Under the pieces are notes generated by a model that was not told the DNA's origin, did not search any database, and saw only the letters and a list, made by a program, of their open reading frames with translations. The translations under genes and the position numbers were made by a program. A stretch of 64,000 nt of DNA from Coccinella septempunctata (lineage: Eukaryota > Arthropoda > Insecta > Coleoptera > Coccinellidae): assembly GCF_907165205.1 (NCBI RefSeq), contig NC_058192.1:14818001-14882000 (forward strand), written 5' to 3'. This document shows positions 24,639 through 35,140 of the stretch, one piece after another; the stretch's first letter is position 1, and every line of letters starts with the position of its first letter.

Positions 24639-25187
24639 AGAGGGTGAGTCTTTGACTCGTACAAATATTTCAACGGTAGATTTCTGAAGTCAAAGGAAAC
24701 ACTTTTTTCCTGTACAATTTTTTCCGATCCGGCCTTGATAAAAAGATATAGCTATTTCAAGTTTTCATAATGAGCTGTGCCACCCCTGGAAAAACTAAAT
24801 TACCCTTTGAATTAGTAGCTAAATCTGTGACACTACCCATCTTTAGATATTTCAATCAGAGTTCTATTCAGCTAAAGTACCCAATTTTTCAAATTTCATA
24901 GATAGATACTTTTCAATTTTTGAACATCAAATAACTGGAGAACGGCGCATTATACCAGAAAATATGAAGAATTGTTTTAAAAAACGTTCAAATATTCATT
25001 AGATAGTTTTCAACTAAGTTTCAAGAGTTGGGTTCTTTGAAATTTTGGTATTTTTATGGTACGTAATGGTCAAAAGTAAAAGACGTGGGTTTTAAACCGG
25101 AAAAAATGGTAAAGGAAAAAAATTTTTTTCTTTGACCTCAAGAATCTACTCTTGAAATATCTGTACGTGTCAAAGACTCACCATGTA
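24639..25187. repeat. TACAGGGTGAGTC MITE, copy 1
   Basis: The left end GAGGGTGAGTCTTTGACTC and the right end, reverse-complemented, TACATGGTGAGTCTTTGAC are inverted repeats of more than 60 bp that continue through CAAATATTTCAAC and TAGATTCTTGAGGTCAA. The interior matches the copies at 51413, 52993, 57484 and 58552. There is no coding capacity. The TA next to the ends suggests a Tc1/mariner-type non-autonomous element. Confidence 0.85.
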
Positions 25188-25343
25188 TAGAGCTATAGAC
25201 TTGATGAAACTTGGACTATATCCCAAGATTGAAGTCCTTCTATGAATATGTGAACTAAGACCATAATTTGCTACATATATATAAATATAACTGTATGTAT
25301 AACTTAATAAACTTTGAAATTTATCCTCGTTTGATTTCCTTAC

Positions 25344-25398
25344 CTTCTTGAAGAAACTCATCGTTTTCACATTTCTCAATGATGAAATAAGACTGGCG
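25344..25398 (-). CDS. Internal coding exon of the unidentified minus-strand gene
   Basis: A 55-nt exon. It is bounded on the minus strand by a strong acceptor (TTCATATTTCTTTTCAG) and a strong donor (AAGAAG/GTAAGG). The frame that opens at the first base reads RQSYFIIEKCENDEFLQE and leaves one base (G), which joins TT of the exon at 20794 to make GTT (Val). The next frame is also open, the third has a stop. Strong signals on both sides plus phase agreement favour a real exon. The product is not recognised. Confidence 0.5.
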
Positions 25399-27223
25399 CT
25401 GAAAAGAAATATGAATAGAACTCAGAAAGCATTATGTAAGCTTCATCATATGTCCACGAAGTGATACACAATTTCAAAAAAGCCTAGTGAAAGCACAAAT
25501 GATTGTGAGTTTTTAAATCCTTGCTAAAACCTTAAACAAGAATTGAGAAATCAATAGAATTTGAGATCACATGATAGTGATCTGCTGCATAAACCTGCCA
25601 TCACTTCGGTAATGGGTAGTAGGCAAGAAGGGATAAACGAGGATATTGGTCCACTTGATAATACAGGGATTGTAAAACAGAGATCGACATGGTTTTCGTC
25701 TTCGGTGATGATGGTAGAACGCCAGCCAGGGTGGAACGGACTGAACATTCAAGAGCTTAAAGATTCAGTTACGCGAAAGCAGTTAATGGTGATACGCATG
25801 CGTCGTACTGCCTAGACATGAAGAAGCCGTCAAAACGCCGCGCAAGCCCATTCGTGTTAGCATAAAGAATCGATCGAATGTGGGCACCTTGTGCGGTGTG
25901 GTATGGAGTGTTTGTCTGAAAGCAACATAAGTAACCTATGTGGCACCCAACCTAGACAGATTAGATAGATCTAATTTACTTTGTAGGGCAATTCTATCTT
26001 CAGGTTTGACGGAATCGACTCATAGAACCTAAAGCAAAAGCCTCGCCGAATTCAGCGTCATTGAACAGAAGCGATCTCAAATACATTCTGCGTTCGAATC
26101 CCTTTCTTTTTTTGCAACCGGTAGCACCAACACTGTCAACAAACACAATCTCGACGTCGAATTTGAATATAATAAAATGCTGGCGCGAAGATGATTTAAG
26201 GCGTATTCTCGCCACGTTCAGCCTAACAAAGGTGTAACACCTCCGTCGGTACGTATATGCATTTGTCAACGGCAATTCGCACGTAAATCATCGTTGTCAG
26301 AAAGATTCGACATCGACTGATTTATATCGGACGATTTGTCTGTGAGTTATTGCCCAAGATGGGTTTTGCACAACTGTGGGCCGTAAACTGTGGGTTTATT
26401 TCGGTATTTCTATCGAGAGTAATGAACGATTGGTAAAGAGCGTGAACGGTTTGTTTGTTGGTGAGGTAAGATCGGGATTTTGATAGATGTTATTCAATTT
26501 GTTCGCTTGTGAGCGGTTATGACAACATCCTGTCGAAATGCTGGGTACGGTTTTGCGTCTGAAATACATCTGATTTTCTTTGGTGGATTCTTTTATAATT
26601 TCTGAGAAATAGATCTCCTATATATCAGAAATATGTTTCTAATAATTCTAGTGACAGCTGATAGTAGACTAATGAAGGATTTCTATGAAACATGTTCTCT
26701 CCAAGCAAGATAGCAATGATCTTTGTATTATAATAAAAACATTCGGATGCAACATATTTGGGAAAGCTAAAGCTTCGAGAGTCTGATCATTTTCTGTATA
26801 CGTTAAAAGCCCCAATACGAATGTTTGAATGTGCTATGTTGACATTTACCGAGAATTTAAAATCAAAGGAAGGTTTATCAGATAAAGACGCGTTATTAAT
26901 TTTTTCAATAATTTATTCAATGAAAATATATAGGTATCTACTTATAAAATTAACATTCATGATCCTCTAATCGAAACAGTACTTCAAAGTGGTATGAAGG
27001 ATGAAAAACATATAATTCAATAAAATTATAACTGAAATGTGTGTATAGAACATGTACCTACATACGATCTACAATAAAAAATATTGAGGGATGTTCTTTT
27101 TTTAAACACCTCTTCTCGACAGTGATGCAGCCCTTCGATGATACGACCACTAAAATGGATTCTGTTTATTTTCGCCGAAATACAGCAGCTAAAATTATGA
27201 AATTTGGTACAATTTTTTCTTAC
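25399..27223. other. Proposed intron with two GC-richer patches
   Basis: The patch at 25560-25850 is open on both strands for about 60-85 codons, but no reading has a recognisable domain or start context. The patch at about 26200-26470 is rich in non-repetitive motifs and has donor-like sites on the plus strand (CT/GTGAGT at 26340, GAG/GTAAGA at 26456). The reading before the second donor, ending NERLVKSVNGLFVGE, is open. These may be regulatory or belong to an unseen transcript. Confidence 0.3.
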
Positions 27224-27235
27224 CTTGGAGCTCAT
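27224..27235 (-). CDS. Possible first coding exon (Met-Ser-Ser-Lys)
   Basis: ATGAGCTCCAAG is followed by a strong donor (AAG/GTAAGA). It ends on a codon boundary, as required by the phase of the exon at 25398, and would give a protein of about 93 residues. An overlapping upstream ATG in another frame and the very short coding length make this uncertain. Another upstream exon could equally be the true partner. Confidence 0.25.
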
Positions 27236-28620
27236 ACTACAACTATGAAATTTTCAGTCAGGTTCATCTCAAACTATGAGTTTCAAGGGTAAATTTCACA
27301 CTCATACTTCATACCTCAATATTTTTAGAAAACTCAATTTATCAGCCGTCAGTTTGACGAAAGTGGGGTTAGCACCGATCACAGACAGATGATGATAACT
27401 CAGCGAAAAGAAGTATTTTTGACGTCAGTATTAATGATACTCATTTTATTGTGTTTTTGTAAATCAAATTGCAGCAAAAGGTGGATATCTTGTTCTGCTG
27501 ATATAAAACAGATTGTCGTGGAAATGTATCGAACGTATCTGATATATAAAATATTCTGCAATTGTGAGAGATCCTTATGTGACTCCCAATTGTGTAGTAA
27601 CAATTGCAGTAAGATAATAATAAACAAAAACTATATTATTCTCTAATGCTTAATAAACATAACAAGCATTATACAAAAGAGAATTCAAAATGTGGAGCAT
27701 TCGCCATTTTGCAACGATTGACTGATATCTTTAAATTCAATGAAATCCTAATAGTTACATGAAAGAAGTTTTCTTCTCATTATCACAATCTGTTTGACTA
27801 ATTAAATAACTTCAACGCCTCACCATAGAACTTGCTTGAATACTGCTTTCAAATGAGATCGCATAGTGGAAAAATATATTGTTTTTTTTATTGATGAATA
27901 ACCCGGTTTGATATATTTGTTTTCTTCACAATTGCTAGAATTGTTATTCCAAAAATCAATAGTTTTTTCCAATCAAGGTTTTTACGTCATCACATTGAAA
28001 CAATTTTCGTAACTTGAAAAAACATGCGTTAAAATAAGAAGTGAAGAAGTTCTCAGCTTAAAAAATGGAGGGAGCTCTAATTACTAAGAAATCTATCCAA
28101 TTTTTTTCAATCAGCAAGAGCGCCGAAACAAAATGCAAAAACTGTAATTATACTCTAAATTTGAAAAGTTTTGGTCGAAATGGTGCCCAATTCAAATCTT
28201 GCGCTTTTATAGACATAATTTTCAAAGGAATAAAAGATTTACTAGATATATTCCTTCGCGCTATCTTCTATATAAGAATGAATGAAGAAAACAACCTATT
28301 CTATACATTTATCTCTAAAAAGCTTTCTCTGAAATATCTCACAAGCAACCATCGCAGTTTGGATAAAAAAACGATGAATACTTTGATTTATATTCCCCGC
28401 TCATCAGATATTACAACAACCGAATTTCACCACGCTTTGGGCAGGAGGTGTAGTACGAGTTACTCGAATGAGGCGTAGCCGATCAACTTCGATATCCCAA
28501 TTTCCATTATAGAAGCCCCGGGTCGGATCAATCTCCATAACAATTTCCATGTACATCTTTCCACAACAAAAGAATTCAATAGCTGACCGATAGATCTAAG
28601 GAACAATTATAGAAAGTAGG
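27236..28620. other. Candidate shared 5' region; no clear gene
   Basis: A 137-codon plus-strand reading at 28065-28478 begins with ATG (MEGALITKKSIQFF) and has several Cys near its start (CKNCNY). I recognise no family, and it could be chance in AT-rich DNA. If the gene models on both sides are right, this stretch would hold both promoters. I see no clear TATA box placed to decide that. Confidence 0.3.
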
Positions 28621-28651
28621 ATGACTCGATCCGAAATTCCGGCCAAAAAAG
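28621..28651 (+). CDS. Possible first coding exon of a plus-strand gene
   Basis: ATG at 28621 reads MTRSEIPAKK and leaves one base before a donor-like AAAAAAG/GTATGG. That base plus AT of the next candidate exon makes GAT. Without splicing the same frame continues as GMVVLPPAMLDVPQEIKDEF and a few more codons to a TAA at 28725, which is also protein-like. It may therefore be a separate short reading. The product is unknown. Confidence 0.2.
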
Positions 28652-29264
28652 GTATGGTTGTATTGCCGCCAGCAATGTTAGACGTGCCACAGGAGATAAA
28701 AGATGAATTTGACAGGAGTTTATAACAACCAACGACATATAATGATCCGATGATTGGCAAGAAATGAAGAGTTTATTTATTGATACCTTTTAATTTTCCC
28801 TAGCGGTATCTCTATATTGTAGATTGTCCTTAATCGGTTCATCCTCAGAGAAGCGAACTCCCTCAAGAAAGAACTGATTCATTGATTACACTTAATTGAA
28901 TTCGAAGTGAATCATTTTCAGGATGACCAGTCGTGTCTCAGATAACGTTTAAATTAAAGACAATGCCTTCTCTTATCCGCAGTTTGTTCATTGAAAACAG
29001 AAATAATACAATTTATAAAAACTAATTGAGCTCGAAGATTTCCCTGAAATTCTTCTTAGAAACGAAGTGGCACAGAACTTCTTATCTATGTAGGCCTTAA
29101 GATAGATGTAGGTGGAAGGAAGTAAATTGGAGTAATTTTTCTGAACAAGAAGCACCAAGGTCGGGACGCCCCATGTTTGCACTGCAATAGATGCTGAAAA
29201 AAATGAAGAAATTGGCAATCAAAATTTCTCAATAACCTTCAGACAAATAAAAATGATTTTGCAG

Positions 29265-29342
29265 ATCTGAGCATTCCTGAAATTACATACATACAATATG
29301 ATTTGGTGAAAATGCTCCATAATTTAAAATCAGAACAAAGGA
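29265..29342 (+). CDS. Candidate internal exon of the plus-strand gene
   Basis: A 78-nt exon between an acceptor-like AAAATGATTTTGCAG and a strong donor-like AAAGGA/GTGAGT. One frame is open: two bases, then LSIPEITYIQYDLVKMLHN and further codons, then one base. The length divisible by three and the phase fit the candidates on either side. No domain is recognised. Confidence 0.3.
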
Positions 29343-30455
29343 GTGAGTTGGTGTAAAAACGTGTAATAGGAATTCAAAACAAGACGAATAATTTTAGATA
29401 GTTTTGGACAGCCAGCGTAGTGTAACAGACGAGAATGTCTGCCTGAGGTGATGAAAATACTCATAAAACTCCGCTCAAAGTCAAGATCCTTTGGCATTTC
29501 CTCCTAGATAATGATCCTGTTCCAAGGTAACACGAACTTTGAGTTTTTCACAAGATTTCGGAGTGAACTTTGAATATCTTCTCTACAACCTTGGTCCTGC
29601 ATCAACTTCATGCCTGAATTTAGAAGGGGACAACTACTGAAAAATCCTCAGCTAACCAAACCAACCAAAGACTACCCTTCATGCGCAGAACAAATGATTC
29701 AAGCAATTTTAAGCCCTTCTTGCTCAGAAATCGCTCAGAGGTCCAGATTTTTTCTGCAGAATACTAGATAATATCATGAAATGTGTACTTATGTTAGAAT
29801 TTACGCGAAAATACTCATCAGGCGATCTTTAACGGAGATATTGCATATTCATCTTCGAAATTGCATTCCTACGAGATTCATACGGTCGAATGTTAATTTT
29901 CAGAGCTTCGTTTGAACGTTTGCGTAATTCCACGTATTTCTAAGGAGCACCTGCTGATTTTAGCCACTATAATTAATCGAAATATCTACCTATAGCCTCA
30001 TACGAGATATTGGTGTTTTGCAACGACGGATGGAGTGTGATCATTAGTGTTTATGGCGGCGTTGACCACAAAAATCGATTCATTGAGAAATTATCGCTTG
30101 CGGCTCGCATAGCTCGCATCGAATTAGAAACGAATTCATATGTGCTGGTATGTTAAAGAGATACCTGTCAATCAATCTTCTGAATTTTTGCAACTCGGTG
30201 AAAACGGACGTTTTTATAAGGTTTTTGTACCTTGAGGGTGGGCTGAATTATTGGATCGAATGTTGAAAGCGATATGATCTGATGGAAACGAAATAATTGA
30301 TGCTGATTCAGTCCATTCGAGCTTCAGTTTTCAACTCATAAATTCACTTTGAATATATTTATACCATTGAATTTTATTGACCCTCGTATTTGGATTAAAG
30401 GGAATCTATTATGTTCAATGCCTGAATTCACAAGGATTGATTGACGCCTTTACAG

Positions 30456-30481
30456 TCCATTCAAAAATTATTGACTTCCCA
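30456..30481 (+). CDS. Candidate 26-nt microexon
   Basis: It lies between GACGCCTTTACAG and CCCA/GTAAGC. Two bases complete a codon, then HSKIIDFP is read to a codon boundary. This satisfies the phase needed between the candidates at 29265-29342 and 33296-33343. An exon this short can easily arise by chance. Confidence 0.18.
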
Positions 30482-32221
30482 GTAAGCTTTGAAGATCAAG
30501 AGGCTGCTTAATACTGGTCACAAAAGATCTTCAATAATCTGTAATTTCAATCATGGAACTAAAGTTACTCGAAATTAGGAAATACTCAATTTCTGAGCAA
30601 ATTAATCAATATTCGAAATCGATAAAGTAATTTTCTCAATTTGTTCGATCAAATTAAGAACTTAAGCAGCAGTAACAAATTCAAAATGACTTCGGTCAAT
30701 GCATGAAGACTTATATGTAATTGCTCTACGGGTCAGTGCTTATTCTCAATATCAACCTGAATTCCGCAACTCGAAATCTCACTCTATGGGCTATTTCCAA
30801 ATTGAATTGGATTCGGCATAGCCACTCCAGGTGTCAATAATTATACCGATTTGTTTCCAATCGACAAATTCTGTTATTAGCCTGCAGAATATACATATAT
30901 CCTTCATTAAATAATGATCTTTATGTATCCATCAAATGATTTCGAAATACCAATTTGAATTATATTGAAAAACTGAGAGACCCGACAGATGTTGTTCTGT
31001 CATAACATAGAATTTAACGTCAACGCAACAGGACAATTACAATGGTCTCAGCCGTTTAAGAAACCATCTTCAACTCAGCATTGCCTCTATCCCACCCACA
31101 AAAAAAAACTCTAAAACTCTGACGCTCTAGGTTCTAAGAATAGTTTTTCTCTGTCTACCTTTTGCAAAGAATAAGAAAATAAAAACATGTTAATCATGGC
31201 TGTCAAGCGTTTCTCAAGATATCTACAAATTGTTTTACGATCCAATGTTTCGTAGTTTCAATTTCCTATAGATATTTTTCAAGATATTCGCACTACTATT
31301 ATTAATTCAAATTTCAAATACTGAGTTTTTTCACCAGGTGGTAGGCATACCTAATTAATATTTACCACAAGAACAGGTAGCTTTGCAACTAGGTTACTAA
31401 TAGTGTGAAACCTTCTGAATATCATATTAAATTCACCTGTATGATTCATTCTGTATAACAGAGATTCTCAGTGTAAAAAATAATGGTTTATTGTTTAGTA
31501 CGTCAACATGGGTAATTATTCACTTGAAATTATTTTACAGGTAGGTACAATTGTTTTGTAACGCTTCTTCCTTCTGTGGAAAAACTTCTCAAACTCAATT
31601 AATACTAATTCATTAGGCAGCGATAAGTACACAAAGTAATCTGTGGTGAACATAAAATTTATTCAACCAAGAAGCACCTTTCACTGGTCATTACTTGTTT
31701 TTCTTATTGCTTAATGTTTTGTGAGGCTACTTTTTTGGGTTTGAATCGACAGACCTTTGTTCATCACCATACTTTGACATCTTCCTCTTTATCAATTAAT
31801 TCTTTAACCCTCTAATACCCAAGTCCGCCTTGAGACTGGTTGCATATAAGTGGATAAAAAATTATTCTGCCTATGTCACCTTCAGTATAGGTTCATTTTG
31901 TGAGTATACAGGTGTTAATGTAAATCAGTTAACTATTTGCGAAAAAAGATGTAGATTACATGAGCTAATTTGAAACTAGACGGAAATAATTTCAAAAAAG
32001 AAAAAAAAACTTGGGCATTATAGGATTAACCTTCATATTCCTTATTCCTGAGTTCTTCGAAATTTTTATGTTTTTCTACTTCTTCGTGTATTGGATTCAT
32101 TAATAAATTACATTACACTATCAGATACTATATTATGTTCGTTAGCGTTTTATCGATAAAGAATAAAGTCAAACCTATTGAAGAAAACTGGCACAGAAAT
32201 GTTCATATTATAATTTTCCTT
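30482..32221. other. AT-rich, no gene seen
   Basis: Intronic if the plus-strand model is right. No long frame, repeat with defined ends or RNA gene was found. Confidence 0.5.
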
Positions 32222-32692
32222 TTATGATTTATAGATTGAGGATAGGCGATAAGTTAAACCCGTTGGAAATAAGTATTCTCTAAGTGTTAAACAATATAGA
32301 TAGGTACTAGTTAGTTTCAGTAGCCATAGGTCTACAAATTGTGATGCTACACTGAATACGATCAGAACACAGCGAATGTTGACGTCATCCTTGGTTGAAG
32401 AATATTCCTTGTAGCTTTTTTTCACCATTATAACTTGCTCAACCTGATCTTGATCCAAGGAAATGCCGAAATACGAAATATCTCTATTGTTACCGTAATT
32501 TTTCAAATAGATCATTCGAACAAAAAACGAATCAATCAAAACTGTATTCCCACAGCGCGTTTTAGTGTAATTTGAAATGGACACCCGAATAGCAACGTGA
32601 TCTGAGAGACAATGAAATGAGTCCAATTCCATGACCTTTTGGCCTCTGAATTTGATTAGAGATTTGTGGAACGGGTACTTCACAGGCCTCAC
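32222..32692 (-). CDS. Unidentified open reading, 156 codons
   Basis: The longest uninterrupted reading in the window, on the minus strand. It opens at a GTG (no ATG at its first codon; a TGA lies four codons upstream) and ends in TAA at 32222. It has scattered hydrophobic stretches (CVLIVFSVASQFVDLWLL near residues 108-125) but no domain I know. A good acceptor-like TTTCATTGTCTCTCAG near 32605 and a donor-like TTACG/GTAACA near 32497 could make part of it an exon. A run of this length is borderline for chance in AT-rich DNA. Confidence 0.25.
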   Translation of the reverse strand: MRPVKYPFHKSLIKFRGQKVMELDSFHCLSDHVAIRVSISNYTKTRCGNTVLIDSFFVRMIYLKNYGNNRDISYFGISLDQDQVEQVIMVKKSYKEYSSTKDDVNIRCVLIVFSVASQFVDLWLLKLTSTYLYCLTLREYLFPTGLTYRLSSIYKS

Positions 32693-33295
32693 AAGGAGAT
32701 CTGTTCAAAATTTGAATTTTGCCTCTGAGCAGACATGCTTGAGAGGTATTTAGTAAAAACATAATTGTATGTTTAGAAGTACGTTATTGGCAGCTAAAGA
32801 ACCCATACTGATTTTGGAAAGAAACTGTGATTACATGTACAGAAATGCTCGTGCCATATTCCTTTTTGTTGGAGGGAATAAAATAGGAAAACATTTGTTT
32901 TCGTGTAACGGTCCATTGTTTTTTGAAAGTTACTCAAAGTGATTATAAACTTTCTTAACCAGAGTCGCTTACGGTTTTTTCAAATGGTTTCTCAGAGCAT
33001 CTGCAGAAGGCGAAGTAGAGAGGACAAATTTATCGTTTCGATGAAAGGGAATTTGAAACAAATGAAGTTAATTATGGTGCATCTATGAAGAAGTGAAAAT
33101 TCTGAATATTCATCACTGAAAAATAAGAAGATATTTCTGTTCATTAAAAATTTTTCAAAACATATGGTTCATCCATTTATCGCAAACGTGCGAAAGCTCT
33201 TCCTTATATAATGATAGAGTTGCTGACACCCACGCTCATCAGAACGGGTTCTATGGATTTGCAAATTCTACTCTAATCTCGTTTTTTGTTTTCAG
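32693..33295. other. AT-rich, no gene seen
   Basis: Intron of the plus-strand model up to the acceptor at 33295. A short overlapping minus-strand reading (32562-32762) has no recognisable product. Confidence 0.45.
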
Positions 33296-33343
33296 ATAAA
33301 TGAACGAGTACGAGTGCTGAGGCGTCCGCTAATAAAACAAGAA
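33296..33343 (+). CDS. Internal coding exon of the plus-strand gene
   Basis: A 48-nt exon with a strong acceptor (CTCGTTTTTTGTTTTCAG) and a near-consensus donor (AAGAA/GTAAGT). Only one of the three frames is open, the one starting at the first base: INERVRVLRRPLIKQE. It begins and ends on codon boundaries and joins in phase to the exon at 34083. The peptide is basic and looks cytoplasmic. I do not recognise the gene. Confidence 0.6.
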
Positions 33344-34082
33344 GTAAGTTATTCAACAAATTACTTAATCATCATTAAATTTTACCATAAAACCAAATTG
33401 GTATGATTATATTACTTCGAGGTGATATGGGTTTAATGAGGTTATGTAATAGCAATTCCTGAATTTCTTCTATGAGTTCGCACACTGTATCAGTCGTTAT
33501 AAAGATTTCATTTCATTATGTCAAGTTGTTAACAGAGTTGCTTTTCTGGTTTTATCGAATTAGTCCGTTATAATTTTAGATACACATTTTTCTATACTAT
33601 GAGAATTTGGAATATAATAACAGAGTGGAATAACAAAAGGCTTCACCATTAAAATTTGTAGCTACCAGCCTGAAGAGCATATTAATTAATTGATTTTCAA
33701 TAGATAGAGATAGTTACAGAAATCAGTAACAATTTATGATCAATTATGATAAAAAAGAAGTTACACAAAAAAATATGCTAAAACAAAAGGTTCTAGCAAT
33801 TATATCTTGAACTAACTAAAATCTTAGAGATTCTCAATGGGTTATTCGAATATTTCAGACAATTTTCTATGTGGAGATATCTTTAAAAACTATTTTACTT
33901 AAACAAGGGTTTTTCGGAAGATTTCTCTTTATTGCCGTATTTTTTATTATGATACAGCTCCATTGGAACCCATAAAGTAAAAAATGTGTCCTTGCAATTC
34001 CAAACATCTTCATTATATGACTCATTTTTCCAATTCTAATTTGAATAATCAATAACATTCAAATTTCAATTCCACGCAACAG

Positions 34083-34172
34083 GTCCAATTCAATGATTTG
34101 GAATCAGAAGGTGAATCAGTCAGCATTAATGACCACACCTCAAAGGAAGAACAAGATATAAATACCCACTAA
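34083..34172 (+). CDS. Terminal coding exon of the plus-strand gene
   Basis: The acceptor TTTCAATTCCACGCAACAG is followed directly by VQFNDLESEGESVSINDHTS, then KEEQDINTH and a TAA stop at 34170-34172. The frame starts at the first base, in phase with the exon ending at 33343. The hydrophilic, Glu/Ser-rich composition is typical of the C-terminal tail of a eukaryotic protein, for example of a membrane or scaffold protein. An AATAAA follows 66 bases after the stop. The family is not identified. Confidence 0.6.
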   Translation, partial: VQFNDLESEGESVSINDHTSKEEQDINTH

Positions 34173-34237
34173 TTTGGATTCGACAATCAATTAGAAACGT
34201 ATACTTTGGCGATGCACGGAGCCATTTCATCGCACTA

Positions 34238-34243
34238 ATAAAT
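34238..34243 (+). terminator. Probable polyadenylation signal
   Basis: AATAAA 66 bases after the stop codon of the exon at 34083-34172. A GT-rich part (GCTGTTGTCC) follows within 30 bases, as expected downstream of a cleavage site. Confidence 0.45.
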
Positions 34244-34837
34244 GATTAATTCAACGCTGTTGTCCTAGTCTGCTGATTTTTTCCATTCAGCTATTAACAA
34301 GCTACCCGTAGGCCTAGTCTAAATTGATAAATATTCAAATGGAAGTTATTTGGATAACCTGTTCTCTCTCTGATTGGCAGTAAAGTTTATTAGTTTGTTT
34401 ATTGCTGAAAAATGTGTTGAGTGTCAATTTGCATTATTGAGTTTTAGGAATTCGAAAGAGAAATTCGAATGGAAATTTTCCACAACCTAGAGTTCTTATC
34501 TGACGAGTAGCTCCACAAACAGAATTTGGTTTTGACTCGAAAACGTTCTTTCAGTATGTAAGTAATGGGTGATTTTCTAGCGTTTGGATTTTAATTTTTG
34601 AAAAAAAACACAGGAAAATTGAAAAGAAGTATCATATTTTCGTAAGGAATTGAAAATAAATCCCCACCATTCACTTTGTAAGGATTATTTTATGTAAATG
34701 TTGACCAGGACTGCGTTGCAGGTGATCCATACGAGAAGTACAATTTTGAGTTACTTTTCGAGTATATAGGGTAGTATCTCACCAGTATGTATAGGTGGCC
34801 AACTCACTGGTCCAACACAAGAAATGAATTGCTCATC

Positions 34838-35140
34838 TTATTCATTTCGTAATAGGTCGATCGCTTTGTCCAGATTCAGTTCGTGTATTTTGGGCAATAA
34901 AAAGTTTATAATCAATGCACGATAGCGGTCACTAATGACCATCGTCATCTCTGTTGAATTACGGGCCAATAGTTTCTCAGGACCACAAACCACACCAAAG
35001 GGTGCATATTTGGGGATGCACTGATGGCCCTTGTTTTGCTTGTGGGTGGTCATCGGACCAAATAGGTATGGAAATTGTGCTCATTAAGGTATCCGTTCAA
35101 CCAAAAATGTGCTTCATTACTGAAGCCAATCTTTCGATAT
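34838..35140 (-). pseudogene. Tc1/mariner-superfamily (Tc3-like) transposase fragment
   Basis: Read on the minus strand, the fragment opens with GFSNEAHFWLNGYLNEHNFH. This matches the block of the insect Tc3-like DDE transposases in which the order is Phe-Ser-Asp-Glu-Ala-His-Phe. After a frame change near 35053 it continues as MTTHKQNKGHQCIPKYAPFG and then DRYRALIINFLLPKIHELNL, the segment before the second catalytic Asp. The first catalytic Asp is replaced by Asn, and the second and third blocks are missing. It is a dead 5'- and 3'-truncated copy, not closely related to the mariner family elsewhere in the window. Confidence 0.8.

Noticed and set aside
33225..33255. Second hammerhead candidate (CTCATCAG box near 33232)
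   Set aside because: It has the CUGAUGAG complement and a GACAC block but no GAAA box at a usable distance.
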